Counted from the first letter of the stretch, positions 43,205 to 52,157 are shown. The stretch: 64,000 nucleotides of DNA from Pseudomonas wayambapalatensis (GCA_014268975.2 CP077096.1:3137501-3201500), one strand, 5' to 3'. Translations and numbers: made by a program. Notes: a model not told the origin generated them from the letters alone.

Positions 43205-44431
43205 TCAGCGCCCGGCATCCAGCTGGCCATAGATCCGCTCGATCTGGGCCCGCGCATCACTTGCCGAAGCCAGGGCGTCGAGGTACTGCCCACGGGCTTC
43301 GATCAGCGTGCGCTGGGCGTCCAGGACATCGAGGAACGCGAACTTGCCGCGCTCGAAGCCGCGCGTGGCGGTATCTACCGCCTGGCGTGCCGAGGGCAGA
43401 ATTGTGCGGTCGTAGGCATTGACCTCGGCCATGGCCATGCCCCACTGGCTCAGGGCGCTGCGGGTGTCGCTGCGCAGGCGCAGTTCCACCGCGTTGCGCA
43501 GGTCGCGGGCCTGGTCGGCGCGACGCGAGGCCGCCAGCACGTTGCCCTGGTTTCGATCGAACAGCGGCAGCGGCATGGACAGGCCAACCACGTTGACCCG
43601 TTCGCGGTCCTCGCGGCTGTACTGGCTGCCCAGGCTGACCGTTAGGTTGGGGATACGCTGGGCTTTTTCCGAACCTAGCGCAGCCTCTGAGCGCTCGATC
43701 TGCGCGGCGGCAAGGCGCCACTCGACAGTCTGTTCGACCTTGCCCAGCAAGACCTCGGCCTGTGGCGCCGGGCCAGGCAACAAGCCGCTGCCATCAAGCT
43801 GTGTGAACGCCACCTCGGCGCTGCCGGTCAAGCGCGCCAGCGCCTGCCAGGCCACCACGCGATCCGCTTCGGCGCGACGCAGTTGCGCCAGGGCCTGGGC
43901 CAACTGCACTTCGGCGCGAGTGGCCTCGACCGGCGATGACTGGCCCGCCGTGACCCGCGCCTGTACCACCCGCAGGCCCCGTTCGGTCAAGGCTTTGGAC
44001 TGCTCGGCCAGCTCCACCGCAGTCTGCGCCCGCAGTGCAGCATGGAACGCCTGGGTCACATCGGCACGCAGGCCATTGCCTTGGCGCTCGAGCTCCAGCC
44101 GGGCGATATCCTGACCGGCCTTGGCCACCTCGACACGCGCGCCCCGTTTGCCACCCAACTCGAGCGCCTGGCTGAGCATGACCGTGGTGGTACTGGTATC
44201 GCGGCGAGTGTCTTCACGCTCCCAGGAAAGCTCCGGGTTAGGTATCAGCCCGGCCTGGCGCCGTTCGCCATCGGCGATGCCCAGTCCCTGGCGCACGACA
44301 GCCAGGTCCGGGTTATCGGCAAACGCCGCATCGAGCGCCTGGCCCAGGGTCAGGCCCTGTCCTGCCTGGGCGAAAGCACTGGCCGACAGCAGGCAAATCA
44401 GGACAAGGGAGCGGGAGGGTTTGAACGGCAC
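43205..44431 (-). CDS. czcC: CzcC-type outer-membrane efflux channel
   Basis: A 408-residue TolC-family outer-membrane protein with signal peptide (SLVLICLLSASAFAQAG region) and the two OEP repeats of long helices (about 30-220 and 230-405). The start is GTG 44431, with GAGGA 9 nt upstream. First gene of the czcCBA operon, transcribed leftwards. Its promoter region carries an ATTAC-N6-GTAAT dyad of the type recognised by heavy-metal response regulators; no czcRS pair is adjacent. Confidence 0.92.
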   Translation of the reverse strand: MPFKPSRSLVLICLLSASAFAQAGQGLTLGQALDAAFADNPDLAVVRQGLGIADGERRQAGLIPNPELSWEREDTRRDTSTTTVMLSQALELGGKRGARVEVAKAGQDIARLELERQGNGLRADVTQAFHAALRAQTAVELAEQSKALTERGLRVVQARVTAGQSSPVEATRAEVQLAQALAQLRRAEADRVVAWQALARLTGSAEVAFTQLDGSGLLPGPAPQAEVLLGKVEQTVEWRLAAAQIERSEAALGSEKAQRIPNLTVSLGSQYSREDRERVNVVGLSMPLPLFDRNQGNVLAASRRADQARDLRNAVELRLRSDTRSALSQWGMAMAEVNAYDRTILPSARQAVDTATRGFERGKFAFLDVLDAQRTLIEARGQYLDALASASDARAQIERIYGQLDAGR

Positions 44432-44509
44432 GGTCTGGGATCCTCGACGGCTGGCGGTTGCTGGCGAGGGACTCTAGGGCGCGGCGGTTATCGTGGCGGT
44501 GGCGTGAAG

Positions 44510-44525
44510 ATTACGATTCTGTAAT
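44510..44525. promoter_or_regulatory. Heavy-metal response-regulator-type box upstream of czcC
   Basis: ATTAC-GATTCT-GTAAT: perfect 5-bp dyad with a 6-nt spacer, the same layout as CusR/HprR-type sites (CATTAC-N6-GTAATG). Located 79 bp before the czcC start, in the 215-bp gap shared with aroQ. Likely site for CzcR or a relative encoded elsewhere. Confidence 0.5.
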
Positions 44526-44646
44526 TCAGCCGGAACGATGGGCGATTATCGCCCCCGATTTTGATGCCGAATGGTGCCACCGATTTACAAAACTAACCAG
44601 ATAGTACAAAACTTACTGCAGCCAACAATAAAAGCGATGCTGCGCC

Positions 44647-45096
44647 ATGTCATGCCCAATCCTTGTACTCAACGGCCCCAACCTCAACCTGCTGGGCACG
44701 CGCGAACCCGGTCACTATGGCCGGGAAACCCTCGCCGACCTTGCGAACCTGTGCGCCGCCAGCGCCCGCGAGCTGGGCCTGGAAACCGAGTTTCGCCAGA
44801 CCAACCATGAAGGTGAATTGATCGACTGGATCCATGGCGCCCGTGGTCGCTGCGCCGGCATCCTGATCAATCCCGGTGCCTGGACCCACACCTCGGTTGC
44901 CATCCGTGACGCCTTGGTCGCCTGTGAGCTGCCGGTGATCGAGGTGCACCTGTCCAACATCTACAAGCGCGAACCGTTCCGACACCTTTCGTTCGTATCG
45001 GCGGTGGCCGTGGGGGTGATCTGCGGATTGGGCAGCCAGGGCTACCGCGCAGCGCTGGCGCATTTCCAGCAACTGCTGCAGGAGGTGGCTGCATGA
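44647..45096 (+). CDS. aroQ: Type II 3-dehydroquinate dehydratase
   Basis: A 149-residue dodecameric enzyme interconverting 3-dehydroquinate and 3-dehydroshikimate. [20 protein letters not shown] carries the catalytic Tyr and Arg; [17 protein letters not shown] and [15 protein letters not shown] are the other active-site segments. It overlaps the next gene by 4 bp (ATGA). Pairing with a quinate/shikimate-dehydrogenase-like gene suggests a catabolic role, distinct from the biosynthetic aroQ that usually precedes accB in Pseudomonas. Divergent from czcC. Confidence 0.93.
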   Translation: MSCPILVLNGPNLNLLGTREPGHYGRETLADLANLCAASARELGLETEFRQTNHEGELIDWIHGARGRCAGILINPGAWTHTSVAIRDALVACELPVIEVHLSNIYKREPFRHLSFVSAVAVGVICGLGSQGYRAALAHFQQLLQEVAA

Positions 45097-45941
45097 CGCC
45101 GCACAGCATCCTCGCTGGCCTGATCGGGCGCGGCATCCAGGCCTCGCGCACACCTGCGCTGCACGAGCAAGAGGGCGATGCCCAGACCTTGCGCTACTTG
45201 TATCGGCTGATCGATGTCGACCAGCTGGGCCTGGACGACAGCGCCCTGCCCCGCTTGCTCGACGCGGCACAGCACACCGGCTTTACCGGGTTGAACATCA
45301 CCTTCCCGTTCAAGCAGGCGATCCTGCCGTTTCTGGATGAACTGTCAGACGAGGCGCGCGGCATCGGCGCCGTCAACACAGTGCTGTTCAAGGACGGCAG
45401 GCGCATCGGCCACAACACCGACTGCCTGGGTTTCGCCGAAGGCCTGCGCCGAGGCCTGCCCGGCGTTGCCCGGCGTCAGGTGGTGCAAATGGGGGCTGGC
45501 GGTGCGGGGGCAGCAGTGGCCCATGCGCTGCTGGCCGAAGAAGTCGAGTGCCTGGTGCTGTTCGAGATAGACCGCGCACGCGGGCAAGCGCTGGTGGACA
45601 ACCTCAACACACGCTTCGGAACCGGCCGCGCACAATTGGGCGAGAACCTGGCCGACGCCTTGGCGGCAGCCGACGGGCTGGTCAACACCACGCCAGTGGG
45701 CATGGCCAAGCTGCCGGGTACACCGTTGCCGGTCGAACTGCTGCACAGGCGCTTGTGGGTGGCCGAGATCATCTACTTCCCGCTCGAAACCGAGCTGTTG
45801 CGCCACGCCCGGGCGCTGGGCTGCCAGACACTCGACGGCGGCACCATGGCTGTGTTCCAGGCGGTCAAGGCATTCGAGCTGTTCAGCGGTCGCAAGGCCG
45901 ACCCGATACGGATGCAGGCACACTTTGCCAGTTTGCGGTGA
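45093..45941 (+). CDS. Quinate/shikimate dehydrogenase, catabolic type
   Basis: A 282-residue NAD(P)-dependent dehydrogenase of the AroE superfamily. The N-terminal substrate site reads [15 protein letters not shown], where biosynthetic AroE has SxSxS; this SRTPxxHExEG form is that of Corynebacterium QsuD-type quinate/shikimate dehydrogenase. [17 protein letters not shown] holds the catalytic Lys, [16 protein letters not shown] the Asp, and [16 protein letters not shown] the nucleotide loop. Acidic [10 protein letters not shown] after the second strand suggests a preference for NAD. The 4-bp overlap with aroQ implies coupled expression. Probably converts quinate or shikimate to the dehydro forms. 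Confidence 0.87.
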   Translation: MTPHSILAGLIGRGIQASRTPALHEQEGDAQTLRYLYRLIDVDQLGLDDSALPRLLDAAQHTGFTGLNITFPFKQAILPFLDELSDEARGIGAVNTVLFKDGRRIGHNTDCLGFAEGLRRGLPGVARRQVVQMGAGGAGAAVAHALLAEEVECLVLFEIDRARGQALVDNLNTRFGTGRAQLGENLADALAAADGLVNTTPVGMAKLPGTPLPVELLHRRLWVAEIIYFPLETELLRHARALGCQTLDGGTMAVFQAVKAFELFSGRKADPIRMQAHFASLR

Positions 45942-45971
45942 GTCGTCTCCTGCGCCAGCGCTAGCCTGGGC

Positions 45972-46541
45972 CTACGTCGATGGCTCGGCCAGCAGCTCGC
46001 GGATCACCCGTTCCTGACCGGCGTAGTCCCCTTCACCGAAATGCACATGGCGCACTTGCCCCTTGCGATCGACGAAGTAATGCGCCGGCCAGAACTGATT
46101 GCCCCAGGCATTCCAGATCCGGTAATCGTTGTCGACCGCCACCGGATAACCGATGTCGAGCGAGCGTACCTTCTGCCTGAGATTGCCCACATCATGCTCG
46201 TAGTCGTACTCCGGCGTATGCACGCCCACCACCACCAGCCCCTGGTCGGCATAGCGCTTGGCCCACTGGTTGACGTACGGCATGCTGCGCTTGCAGTTGA
46301 TGCAGTCCCAGGTCCAGAAGTCCACCAGCACGACCTTGCCCTTGAGCGCCGGAGCATCCAGCGGCGGCGAGTTGATCCACGCCTGGGCACCTGCCAACGA
46401 AGGCATCGGCCCCAGGTCGTCCCGCGCCAACAGGTGCCCGGCCAGGCCCAGGCCAGCGAGCGCCAGAACTACACCGCCCAGCTTGAGCCAGCGGCGTCGC
46501 CAGGGGCTGGCTGGCTCGGCCTGGGTACGATCAGTTGTCAT
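45972..46541 (-). CDS. Membrane-anchored thioredoxin-like (TlpA/DipZ C-terminal type) protein
   Basis: A 189-residue protein with one N-terminal membrane helix (about 18-37) and a periplasmic thioredoxin fold. The active site is WTWDCINCKRSMPYV (Cys-Ile-Asn-Cys), the form of the DipZ/YneN-like redoxins, and the cis-Pro/Trp region reads WGNQFWPAHYFVDRKG. Start ATG 46541 is inside the end of the DUF2790 gene (11-bp overlap); the upstream-extended frame is not signal-like. It probably reduces or isomerises disulfides of a periplasmic partner, perhaps the cysteine-containing DUF2790 protein. Confidence 0.83.
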   Translation of the reverse strand: MTTDRTQAEPASPWRRRWLKLGGVVLALAGLGLAGHLLARDDLGPMPSLAGAQAWINSPPLDAPALKGKVVLVDFWTWDCINCKRSMPYVNQWAKRYADQGLVVVGVHTPEYDYEHDVGNLRQKVRSLDIGYPVAVDNDYRIWNAWGNQFWPAHYFVDRKGQVRHVHFGEGDYAGQERVIRELLAEPST

Positions 46542-46806
46542 GGCAACCGCCGGTGGCGTAGGTACGGTACTCGACGCTCTGCACCTGGCCCTGCGAGTCC
46601 AGGTAGTCCATGCGGGTGTTGACCACGCCACACGCGTTACCGCGGTCGTTCTTTACCGACAGTACGCGCTTGACGTCCAGGTGATCACCGTAGCGGTACT
46701 GCATGGCCTGGCTGTCGGGCATCGGTTGGGTGCTGGCCTGGGCGGCGATGGCGCCGACGCTGAGTACGGCGAACAGGCTGGCACTGGCAAGGGTCTTGAA
46801 GTTCAT
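46531..46806 (-). CDS. DUF2790 periplasmic protein
   Basis: A 91-residue secreted protein with a signal peptide (MNFKTLASASLFAVLSVGAI, cut after about residue 24) and one DUF2790 domain (YRYGDHLDVKRVLSV and CGVVNTRMDYLDSQGQ). Two cysteines (in ACGVV and GGCHDN) could form a disulfide. Members are Pseudomonas-specific small periplasmic proteins, some reported as metal-responsive; function unknown. It heads an operon with the thioredoxin-like gene and is divergent from the response regulator gene. The TACAC-N5-TACAA box lies between. Confidence 0.82.
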   Translation of the reverse strand: MNFKTLASASLFAVLSVGAIAAQASTQPMPDSQAMQYRYGDHLDVKRVLSVKNDRGNACGVVNTRMDYLDSQGQVQSVEYRTYATGGCHDN

Positions 46807-46938
46807 GATGGATCTCCTGCGGGGCTTTGGGTGGGAAGCCGTTCGCTCCCCGATCGAGTGCCATTTGAAGCCCGTCAGGTATCGGCCATGTGTCGAGAAA
46901 TGCCCGTGCTGCTTCGTTCTGTATCTGTGTCGCAGGCG

Positions 46939-46956
46939 GATACACTGCAATACAAA
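46939..46956 (+). promoter_or_regulatory. 10-bp-phased direct repeat, copy 1
   Basis: GATACACTGCAATACAAA: TACAC and TACAA half-sites with 10-bp phasing, as OmpR-family regulators bind. Sits 67 bp before the response regulator gene and 132 bp before the divergent DUF2790 gene. It shares 15 of 18 bases with the copy at 52268. Confidence 0.55.
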
Positions 46957-47023
46957 CACCCGCAGGCAAGCGAGCCGAGCCTCGTTACACTGTGCCCATC
47001 GCACTCATTACAGGACCACCATT

Positions 47024-47764
47024 ATGGAACACGTCGATCACATCCTGATCGTCGACGACGACCGCGAAATTCGCGAGCTGGTCGGCAACTACCTGAAGAA
47101 GAACGGCCTGCGCACGAGCATCGTCGCCGACGGTCGGCAGATGCGCAGCTTTCTCGAAGGCAACTCCGTCGACCTGATCGTGCTCGACATCATGATGCCC
47201 GGCGATGACGGCCTGTTGCTGTGTCGCGAACTGCGTGCCGGCAAGCACCGCAACACGCCCGTCTTGATGCTTACCGCCCGCAACGACGAGACCGACCGCA
47301 TCATCGGCCTGGAAATGGGCGCCGACGACTACCTGACCAAACCGTTCTCCGCCCGCGAGCTGCTGGCGCGCATCAATGCAGTGCTGCGTCGCACGCGCAT
47401 GCTGCCGCCCAACCTCACCATCAGCGAAAGCAGCCGGCTGATCGCCTTCGGCCAATGGCGCCTGGACACCACCGCCCGCCATCTGCTCGACGACGAAGGC
47501 ACTCTCGTGGCCTTGAGCGGTGCCGAGTACCGCCTGTTACGGGTATTCCTCGACCATCCGCAGCGGGTGCTCAGCCGCGAGCAACTGCTCAACCTCACCC
47601 AGGGCCGTGAAGCCGACATCTTCGACCGCTCCATCGACCTGTTGGTCAGCCGGCTGCGCCAGCGCCTGGGCGACGACGCGCGCGAGCCGACCTGCATCAA
47701 GACCGTGCGCAGCGAGGGCTATGTGTTCTCGCTGCCGGTCTCGCTGATCGAGTCGCCGACATGA
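47024..47764 (+). CDS. OmpR-family response regulator
   Basis: A 246-residue regulator: receiver (about 5-120) with phospho-acceptor Asp55 (IVLDIMMPGDDG), switch Thr in MLTARNDE and Lys in YLTKPFS; C-terminal winged helix (about 140-240; LSGAEYRLLRVFLDHPQRVLSREQLL in two parts, and RSIDLLVSRLRQRLGDD). ATG 47024 is preceded by AGGACCACCATT; the open frame extends much further up but through non-coding-like sequence. It overlaps the kinase gene by 4 bp (ATGA). A phased repeat lies in its own promoter region, suggesting autoregulation. Confidence 0.9.
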   Translation: MEHVDHILIVDDDREIRELVGNYLKKNGLRTSIVADGRQMRSFLEGNSVDLIVLDIMMPGDDGLLLCRELRAGKHRNTPVLMLTARNDETDRIIGLEMGADDYLTKPFSARELLARINAVLRRTRMLPPNLTISESSRLIAFGQWRLDTTARHLLDDEGTLVALSGAEYRLLRVFLDHPQRVLSREQLLNLTQGREADIFDRSIDLLVSRLRQRLGDDAREPTCIKTVRSEGYVFSLPVSLIESPT

Positions 47765-49062
47765 AGTGGCCAGGCACTCTGGCTTCGCGCCTGGCGCTGA
47801 TCTTCCTGACCGGGCTGGTGCTGGCCTACGGCTCGTCGTTCGGCCTTCAGTTCTACGAGCGCTACGTCAGCAGCCGCTCGATGATGCTGAGCAACCTGGA
47901 AATGGACGTCGCCACCTCGGTGGCCATCCTCGACCGCCTGCCCGCCGCCGAACGTGCTGCGTGGCTGCCGCGCCTGGAGCGTCACAACTACCGCTACCGC
48001 CTCGACCAAGGCCTCGCCGGCCAGAGCATGCCCAGCGCCGACCCGCCCATGGCAGCAGAGTCGATCGTCAAGGCGATTGGCAAGGACTATCAACTGACCT
48101 TCCAGGAAATCCCTGGGCCGAACGCACACTTCCAGGCTCATCTCGACTTCGCCGACGGCGCGCCGCTGACCATCGACGTCACCCCGGCGCCGGTGCCACT
48201 GGCCACCTGGCTACCCGTGGTGCTGTTGTTCCAGCTGGCGGTCCTGCTGCTGTGCACCTGGCTTGCGGTACGCCTGGCGATCGGCCCCCTGACGCGCCTG
48301 GCCCAGGCCGTCGATCATCTCGACCCCGACAAGCCCGGCCTACAGCTGGATGAGAGCGGCCCGCGCGAGGTGAAGTACGCCGCCGTGGCCTTCAACGCCC
48401 TGCAGGCACGCATCGCCGCTTATCTCAAGGAGCGCATGCAATTGTTGGCGGCCATCTCCCATGACCTGCAGACACCGATCACACGCATGAAGCTGCGCGT
48501 GGAAGTGATGGATGACGGGCTGGAAAAGGACAAACTGTGGAACGACCTGAGCGCCATGGAGCATCTGGTGCGCGAGGGGGTGGCCTACGCCCGCAGCATG
48601 GACAGCAGCACTGAACAGCCCTGCAAGGTCAATCTCGACGCGTTTCTCGACAGCCTGGTGTTCGACTACCAGGACAGCGGCGCGCAGGTCGTGCGCTGCG
48701 GTGACACCGACACGGTGCTGCACACCCGCCCGCATGCCTTGCGCCGAGTCCTGGTCAACCTGCTGGACAACGCCTTGAAGTTCACCGGCTCTGCGCGCCT
48801 GGAGGTCAGCCACGGCAGTACCGGCGACACCCTGATTCGAGTGCTCGACGACGGCCCGGGGATTCCCGAACAGGAATTGAGCGAGGTGCTCAAACCCTTC
48901 TATCGAGTCGAAGGCTCGCGCAATCGCAGCACCGGCGGGACCGGACTCGGGCTGGCCATTGCCCATCAACTGACCCAGGCCATGGGTGGACGACTGAGTC
49001 TGAGCAATCGTGAAAGCGGCGGGCTGTGCGCCCAGGTAGAACTGCCACCCTCCCACCTGTAG
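47761..49062 (+). CDS. Membrane sensor histidine kinase
   Basis: A 433-residue inner-membrane kinase: TM1 about 10-30, periplasmic sensor about 31-155 without recognisable domain or cysteines, TM2 about 156-178, HAMP (about 180-232), HisKA with ISHDLQTPITRMKL (His234), HATPase (N-box LVNLLDNALKF, G1 LDDGPGIPEQEL, F-box KPFYRVEGSRNRSTGG, G2 GTGLGLAIAHQL). Cognate kinase of the regulator upstream by gene overlap. The signal is unknown; the thiol, metal and membrane-redox genes around it point to metal or oxidative envelope stress. Confidence 0.9.
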   Translation: MKWPGTLASRLALIFLTGLVLAYGSSFGLQFYERYVSSRSMMLSNLEMDVATSVAILDRLPAAERAAWLPRLERHNYRYRLDQGLAGQSMPSADPPMAAESIVKAIGKDYQLTFQEIPGPNAHFQAHLDFADGAPLTIDVTPAPVPLATWLPVVLLFQLAVLLLCTWLAVRLAIGPLTRLAQAVDHLDPDKPGLQLDESGPREVKYAAVAFNALQARIAAYLKERMQLLAAISHDLQTPITRMKLRVEVMDDGLEKDKLWNDLSAMEHLVREGVAYARSMDSSTEQPCKVNLDAFLDSLVFDYQDSGAQVVRCGDTDTVLHTRPHALRRVLVNLLDNALKFTGSARLEVSHGSTGDTLIRVLDDGPGIPEQELSEVLKPFYRVEGSRNRSTGGTGLGLAIAHQLTQAMGGRLSLSNRESGGLCAQVELPPSHL

Positions 49063-49076
49063 AAGTGGGGCTGTCT

Positions 49077-49099
49077 GTGGGAGCGGGCTTCCCTCCCAC
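49077..49099. repeat. REP-like GTGGGAG element
   Basis: GTGGGAG / CTCCCAC arms (7 bp) with a GC-rich 9-nt loop beginning CGGGCTT, 15 bp after the kinase stop. It resembles the TGTGGGAGCGGGC part of dispersed Pseudomonas REP elements; a single degenerate copy. It may also serve as the 3' end of the kinase transcript. Confidence 0.45.
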
Positions 49100-49138
49100 G
49101 GTCGGTTCATGTATGGATCTGTAGCACACCCGCCCAAC

Positions 49139-49156
49139 GCTACACACCGATACACA
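49139..49156 (+). promoter_or_regulatory. 10-bp-phased direct repeat, copy 2
   Basis: GCTACACACCGATACACA: TACAC-N5-TACAC, 13 of 18 identical to copy 1. It lies 98 bp before the ferric-reductase-like gene. A further related string, ACACTGCAGATAC, is at 49174-49186. Confidence 0.45.
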
Positions 49157-49254
49157 ACCCCCGCCCCGCCGACACACTGCAGATACCCCTCGCCAACACA
49201 CTCCCAGCCACAACAACGCCACGGCCTTCGCCGTCGCAGACCTGGGAGCTGCTC

Positions 49255-49881
49255 ATGAAAAACCTCGCGTTACCCTCCGGCTGGAAGCTGTTCGCTGCCC
49301 TTGCCGGCCTGACCCTGCTGATGACCGGGCTGGCCCTGTCGATGCACCCCGTCGGCTCTGCCGAAGCCCTGCGCACAGCCATCCGCGCCACCGCACGCAG
49401 CTCCTTCGCGCTGTTCCTGCTGACGTTTCTCGCCTCCTCGCTGGTGACCCTGTTACCTGGAGTCTTCAGTCGCCAGGTGCTGCGTGAGCGACGCTTCCTC
49501 GGGTTGGCCTTCGCCTTCTCCCACACGGTTCACGGGGTACTGATCTACCTCTATGCGCAACGCTTCCCGGAGCTGTTCTGGGCCGGCCGCACCGCAGTGG
49601 CCAACATTCCCGGCAGTGTTGGCTACCTGTTCATCCTGCTGCTGACCCTGACCTCGTTCAAAGGCGCCATGCGCCTGCTCGGCGGCCGTCTGTGGCGAGG
49701 CCTGCACAGCACCGGCACCTGGGTGCTGGCCGGGGTGTTCTGCCTGTCGTTCTACAAGCGCATCCCGATGGGCGGCTGGTACCCGCTGGCATTCGCCCTG
49801 ATGTTCGCTGCCATCGTCCTCAAGCTCACCGCCAAGCGCGCTCAACACCTGCGCCGCGCCAAACCTGCCCTTTCCTGCTGA
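49255..49881 (+). CDS. Ferric-reductase-like transmembrane protein (MsrQ-type size)
   Basis: A 208-residue inner-membrane protein with about six helices. Its length and topology fit the heme-binding ferric-reductase-like domain family of MsrQ. Candidate heme ligands are the histidines in FSHTVHGVLIYLY and GLHSTGTWVLAG. MsrQ passes electrons from the quinone pool to the periplasmic methionine sulfoxide reductase MsrP; here no msrP is adjacent, so the electron acceptor is unknown. GGGAG 6 nt before ATG 49255. First gene of a pair with DoxX, downstream of a TACAC-type box. Confidence 0.75.
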   Translation: MKNLALPSGWKLFAALAGLTLLMTGLALSMHPVGSAEALRTAIRATARSSFALFLLTFLASSLVTLLPGVFSRQVLRERRFLGLAFAFSHTVHGVLIYLYAQRFPELFWAGRTAVANIPGSVGYLFILLLTLTSFKGAMRLLGGRLWRGLHSTGTWVLAGVFCLSFYKRIPMGGWYPLAFALMFAAIVLKLTAKRAQHLRRAKPALSC

Positions 49882-49896
49882 AGCGAGACGTGCACC

Positions 49897-50391
49897 ATGA
49901 CAACGCTGATCAACCGCACCCTTTCACGCATCGACAACACCGGCAACTGGAGCGCAGACCTGCCCCTTCGGCTGTTCCTGGCCTGGGAGTTCTTCGAATC
50001 AGGCCTTGAGAAGTTCAACGGCAACAACTGGTTCGTCGACTTGCAGGCCAACTTCCCCTTCCCGTTCAACGTGCTGCCCGCTGAATTCAACTGGCAACTG
50101 TCGATGTGGGCCGAGCTGATCTGCCCGCTGCTCCTGCTGCTGGGCTTCGGTACACGGCTGGCCTCGGTGGTGTTGGCCGTGGTGACGGTCGTCGCGATCG
50201 CCTCCGTGCATTGGCCGGCACATTGGTCATCGCTGGCTGAGCTGGCCCAGGGCTATACCATTACCGACCGCGGCTTCGGCAACTTCAAGCTGCCGCTGAT
50301 CTACCTGGTGGCGTTGCTGCCGCTGATACTCAAGGGATCCGGCCGCCTGAGCCTGGATCATTGGCTGGCCCGTCGCTGGCAGCACGGCTGA
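49897..50391 (+). CDS. DoxX-family membrane protein
   Basis: A 164-residue protein with four predicted helices. The DoxX opening RLFLAWEFFESGLEKFNG and a VLPAEFNWQLSMWAELICPLLLLLGFGTRLASV stretch (two parts) are typical. DoxX proteins act in membrane thiol or quinone redox, and DoxX members (HvfX) are regular companions of DUF692/DUF2063 genes. Here the DUF692/DUF2063 pair lies just downstream on the opposite strand. 15 bp after the ferric-reductase-like gene, same operon. Confidence 0.85.
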   Translation: MTTLINRTLSRIDNTGNWSADLPLRLFLAWEFFESGLEKFNGNNWFVDLQANFPFPFNVLPAEFNWQLSMWAELICPLLLLLGFGTRLASVVLAVVTVVAIASVHWPAHWSSLAELAQGYTITDRGFGNFKLPLIYLVALLPLILKGSGRLSLDHWLARRWQHG

Positions 50392-50405
50392 TCAAGGCCC
50401 GCAGA

Positions 50406-50445
50406 ACACAAAGCCCACGCCTGGCAACAGGCGTGGGCTTTGTGT
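50406..50445. terminator. Bidirectional terminator between doxX and DUF2063 gene
   Basis: Perfect 18-bp stem (ACACAAAGCCCACGCCTG and complement) with a GCAA loop, between two convergent genes; T/A-rich arms at the base on both sides. Confidence 0.9.
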
Positions 50446-50471
50446 CTTCCCGCAAAGCTTGAGGCGACTCG

Positions 50472-51176
50472 TCAGGCCGCCCGGGTTCCGATGATCACAC
50501 CCTGGGCGCGCAACCCTTCAAGCATCGCTTTGCCGCCTTCGAGCAACGCCTCGCCGCCCAGTGCCAGCAAGCGCTCACGCCCGCTGCCCGATGCGTTCAA
50601 CAGCTGCCACGCCAAGGGTGCCAGGCGGGAAAAGTGCACCTTGAACCCTGCATCGCGGTGCACCAGCAGCAGAGTCGGCACCTCAGGCGCCTGTTCTGGC
50701 TGATAGTCAGGGCCGATTCGCTCTACCGGCCATTGATAAGCCAGCACCTGGGCCACACAGGATAGCAGCGGTTCCCCGTCAAGCAGGTCGCCGTGCGGAT
50801 CGTGTGCGGGGTCCTGCGCATCCGTGAGGCTCAAGTACGCCTCGATCCACTCGTAATGCGCCAGTTCCAGTTGCCAGGGTGCGTCCAGCTCGACACCCTG
50901 CAGGTAGTCGATGAAGCCTTCGGCGACCTCGGTGAACATCGGGGTCTGGCTGCGATAGTTGGCATAGAAATCACGCACCCGGGCATGCCAGACCTGATCG
51001 CCCAACGTCTTGCGCATCACCGGGAAACCGCCGGCCAGCAGGCCCTCGATGGCCCCGTAGAACAGCTCGCGGTAGACCTTCAACCGCCGCTCCTCGATAC
51101 CGGGTGGCGCCGGATGACGCTGCGGGTCGCGCAGGTGACGGGCCAGGGTGAATTGTTGCTCGCGCAGTTCAGTCAT
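50472..51176 (-). CDS. DUF2063 protein (HvfC/BufC-like partner of MNIO enzyme)
   Basis: A 234-residue protein: N-terminal DUF2063 helical domain (about 1-95, with [29 protein letters not shown] in two parts and [20 protein letters not shown]) and a C-terminal winged-helix-like or peptide-binding region. In bufferin/HvfABC and methanobactin-like loci such partners present the precursor peptide to the DUF692 iron enzyme. The start (ATG 51176) overlaps the DUF692 gene end by 8 bp, so the two are translationally coupled. The terminator at 50406 ends the operon. Confidence 0.87.
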   Translation of the reverse strand: MTELREQQFTLARHLRDPQRHPAPPGIEERRLKVYRELFYGAIEGLLAGGFPVMRKTLGDQVWHARVRDFYANYRSQTPMFTEVAEGFIDYLQGVELDAPWQLELAHYEWIEAYLSLTDAQDPAHDPHGDLLDGEPLLSCVAQVLAYQWPVERIGPDYQPEQAPEVPTLLLVHRDAGFKVHFSRLAPLAWQLLNASGSGRERLLALGGEALLEGGKAMLEGLRAQGVIIGTRAA

Positions 51177-52002
51177 GGCGCAACCCTCCGGCAGCCTGTT
51201 GCAGCGCCCGGATGCGTGCAGTCTCGGCGAGCAGCTCGGCCATGGGCGGGTAGTTGAAGTCGCGTTCCAGTACGGTCGGCTGATTGCCGAAGCGCTGGCA
51301 CGCAATCGAGAACAGCGTCCATACATCTTCCTTCACCGCAGCGCCGTGGGTGTCCACCTTCAAGTCCGCTGCCTCGTCGTAGTGCCCCGCCACATGCATG
51401 CCAACCACTCGCTCGCGCGGCAGCCCTTCGAGGAAGGTCAATGCGTCGTACCGGTGATTGCAGGCATTGACGAAGACATTGTTGACGTCCAGCAACAGGT
51501 CACAGTCGGCTTCCTCGAGCACCGCGCAGATGAACGACAACTCGCTCATCGCCTGGTAGGGCGCGGCGTAGTAGCTGATATTTTCCACGGCGATGCGCCT
51601 GCCCAGGCAATCCTGGGCCTGACGGATACGCGCAGCGACATGGCGGACCGCTTCGTCGGTGAAAGGGATCGGCATCAGGTCGTAGAGGTGACCGTCATCG
51701 CTGCAATAGCTCAGGTGCTCGCTGTACAGCTTCACCTGGTAACGGTCCATGAAGCGCCGGGTGCCATCGAGCAGCTTCAAGTCCAGCGCCTCCGGCCCGC
51801 CCAGCGACAGTGACAAGCCATGGCAGGCGATTGCGAAACGTTCGGCGAGCTGCGCCAGCCCATGGCCGAAGGCGCCACCGACATTGATCCAGTTCTCCGG
51901 GGCGCACTCGAGGAAGTCCACGGTGCCCGGCTCCAGTTTCAGCAGTTCAGCCAGCAGGCCGCGGCGCAAGCCAAGGCCGGTGAGCAAGGGTTCGGAATGC
52001 AT
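51169..52002 (-). CDS. DUF692 multinuclear iron-dependent oxidase (MNIO; HvfB/BufB-like)
   Basis: A 277-residue TIM-barrel enzyme of the MNIO family (MbnB, TglH, BufB). Metal-binding residues are visible in [77 protein letters not shown] and VDTHGAAV. MNIOs oxidise cysteine or other residues in short precursor peptides to make copper-binding or modified groups. ATG 52002 has GGAG 9 nt upstream. No DUF2282 (bufferin) precursor gene is next to it, unlike most BufB loci; an 18-codon frame with two cysteines precedes it. The physiological role is likely metal or stress handling. Confidence 0.9.
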   Translation of the reverse strand: MHSEPLLTGLGLRRGLLAELLKLEPGTVDFLECAPENWINVGGAFGHGLAQLAERFAIACHGLSLSLGGPEALDLKLLDGTRRFMDRYQVKLYSEHLSYCSDDGHLYDLMPIPFTDEAVRHVAARIRQAQDCLGRRIAVENISYYAAPYQAMSELSFICAVLEEADCDLLLDVNNVFVNACNHRYDALTFLEGLPRERVVGMHVAGHYDEAADLKVDTHGAAVKEDVWTLFSIACQRFGNQPTVLERDFNYPPMAELLAETARIRALQQAAGGLRHD

Positions 52003-52100
52003 GGGGAAAGTCTCCGCAGGGGCCGGAAACGACCGCGGGGCAAGCCGCCTCCCGTTGAACGATGGAAGATGGCTTGCCCCGCGCGCTAACCGGCGAAAAG

Positions 52101-52157
52101 TCAGATGTTTCGAATGAGACGGCAGAGCGGCGGGAGAAGATTGCAGATGGCGGTCAT
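52101..52157 (-). CDS. 18-residue, two-cysteine small reading frame upstream of the MNIO gene
   Basis: The frame [18 protein letters not shown] starts at ATG 52157, preceded by GTGGAG with 7-nt spacing, and ends 98 bp before the DUF692 start. It is in the leader of the DUF692-DUF2063 operon, after the DUF4174 terminator. It could be a leader peptide or a minimal substrate of the MNIO enzyme; it shows no signal peptide. Nothing but position, ribosome binding site and cysteines supports it. The rest of the 315-bp gap (52003-52317) holds the phased repeat and terminator listed here. Confidence 0.35.
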   Translation of the reverse strand: MTAICNLLPPLCRLIRNI

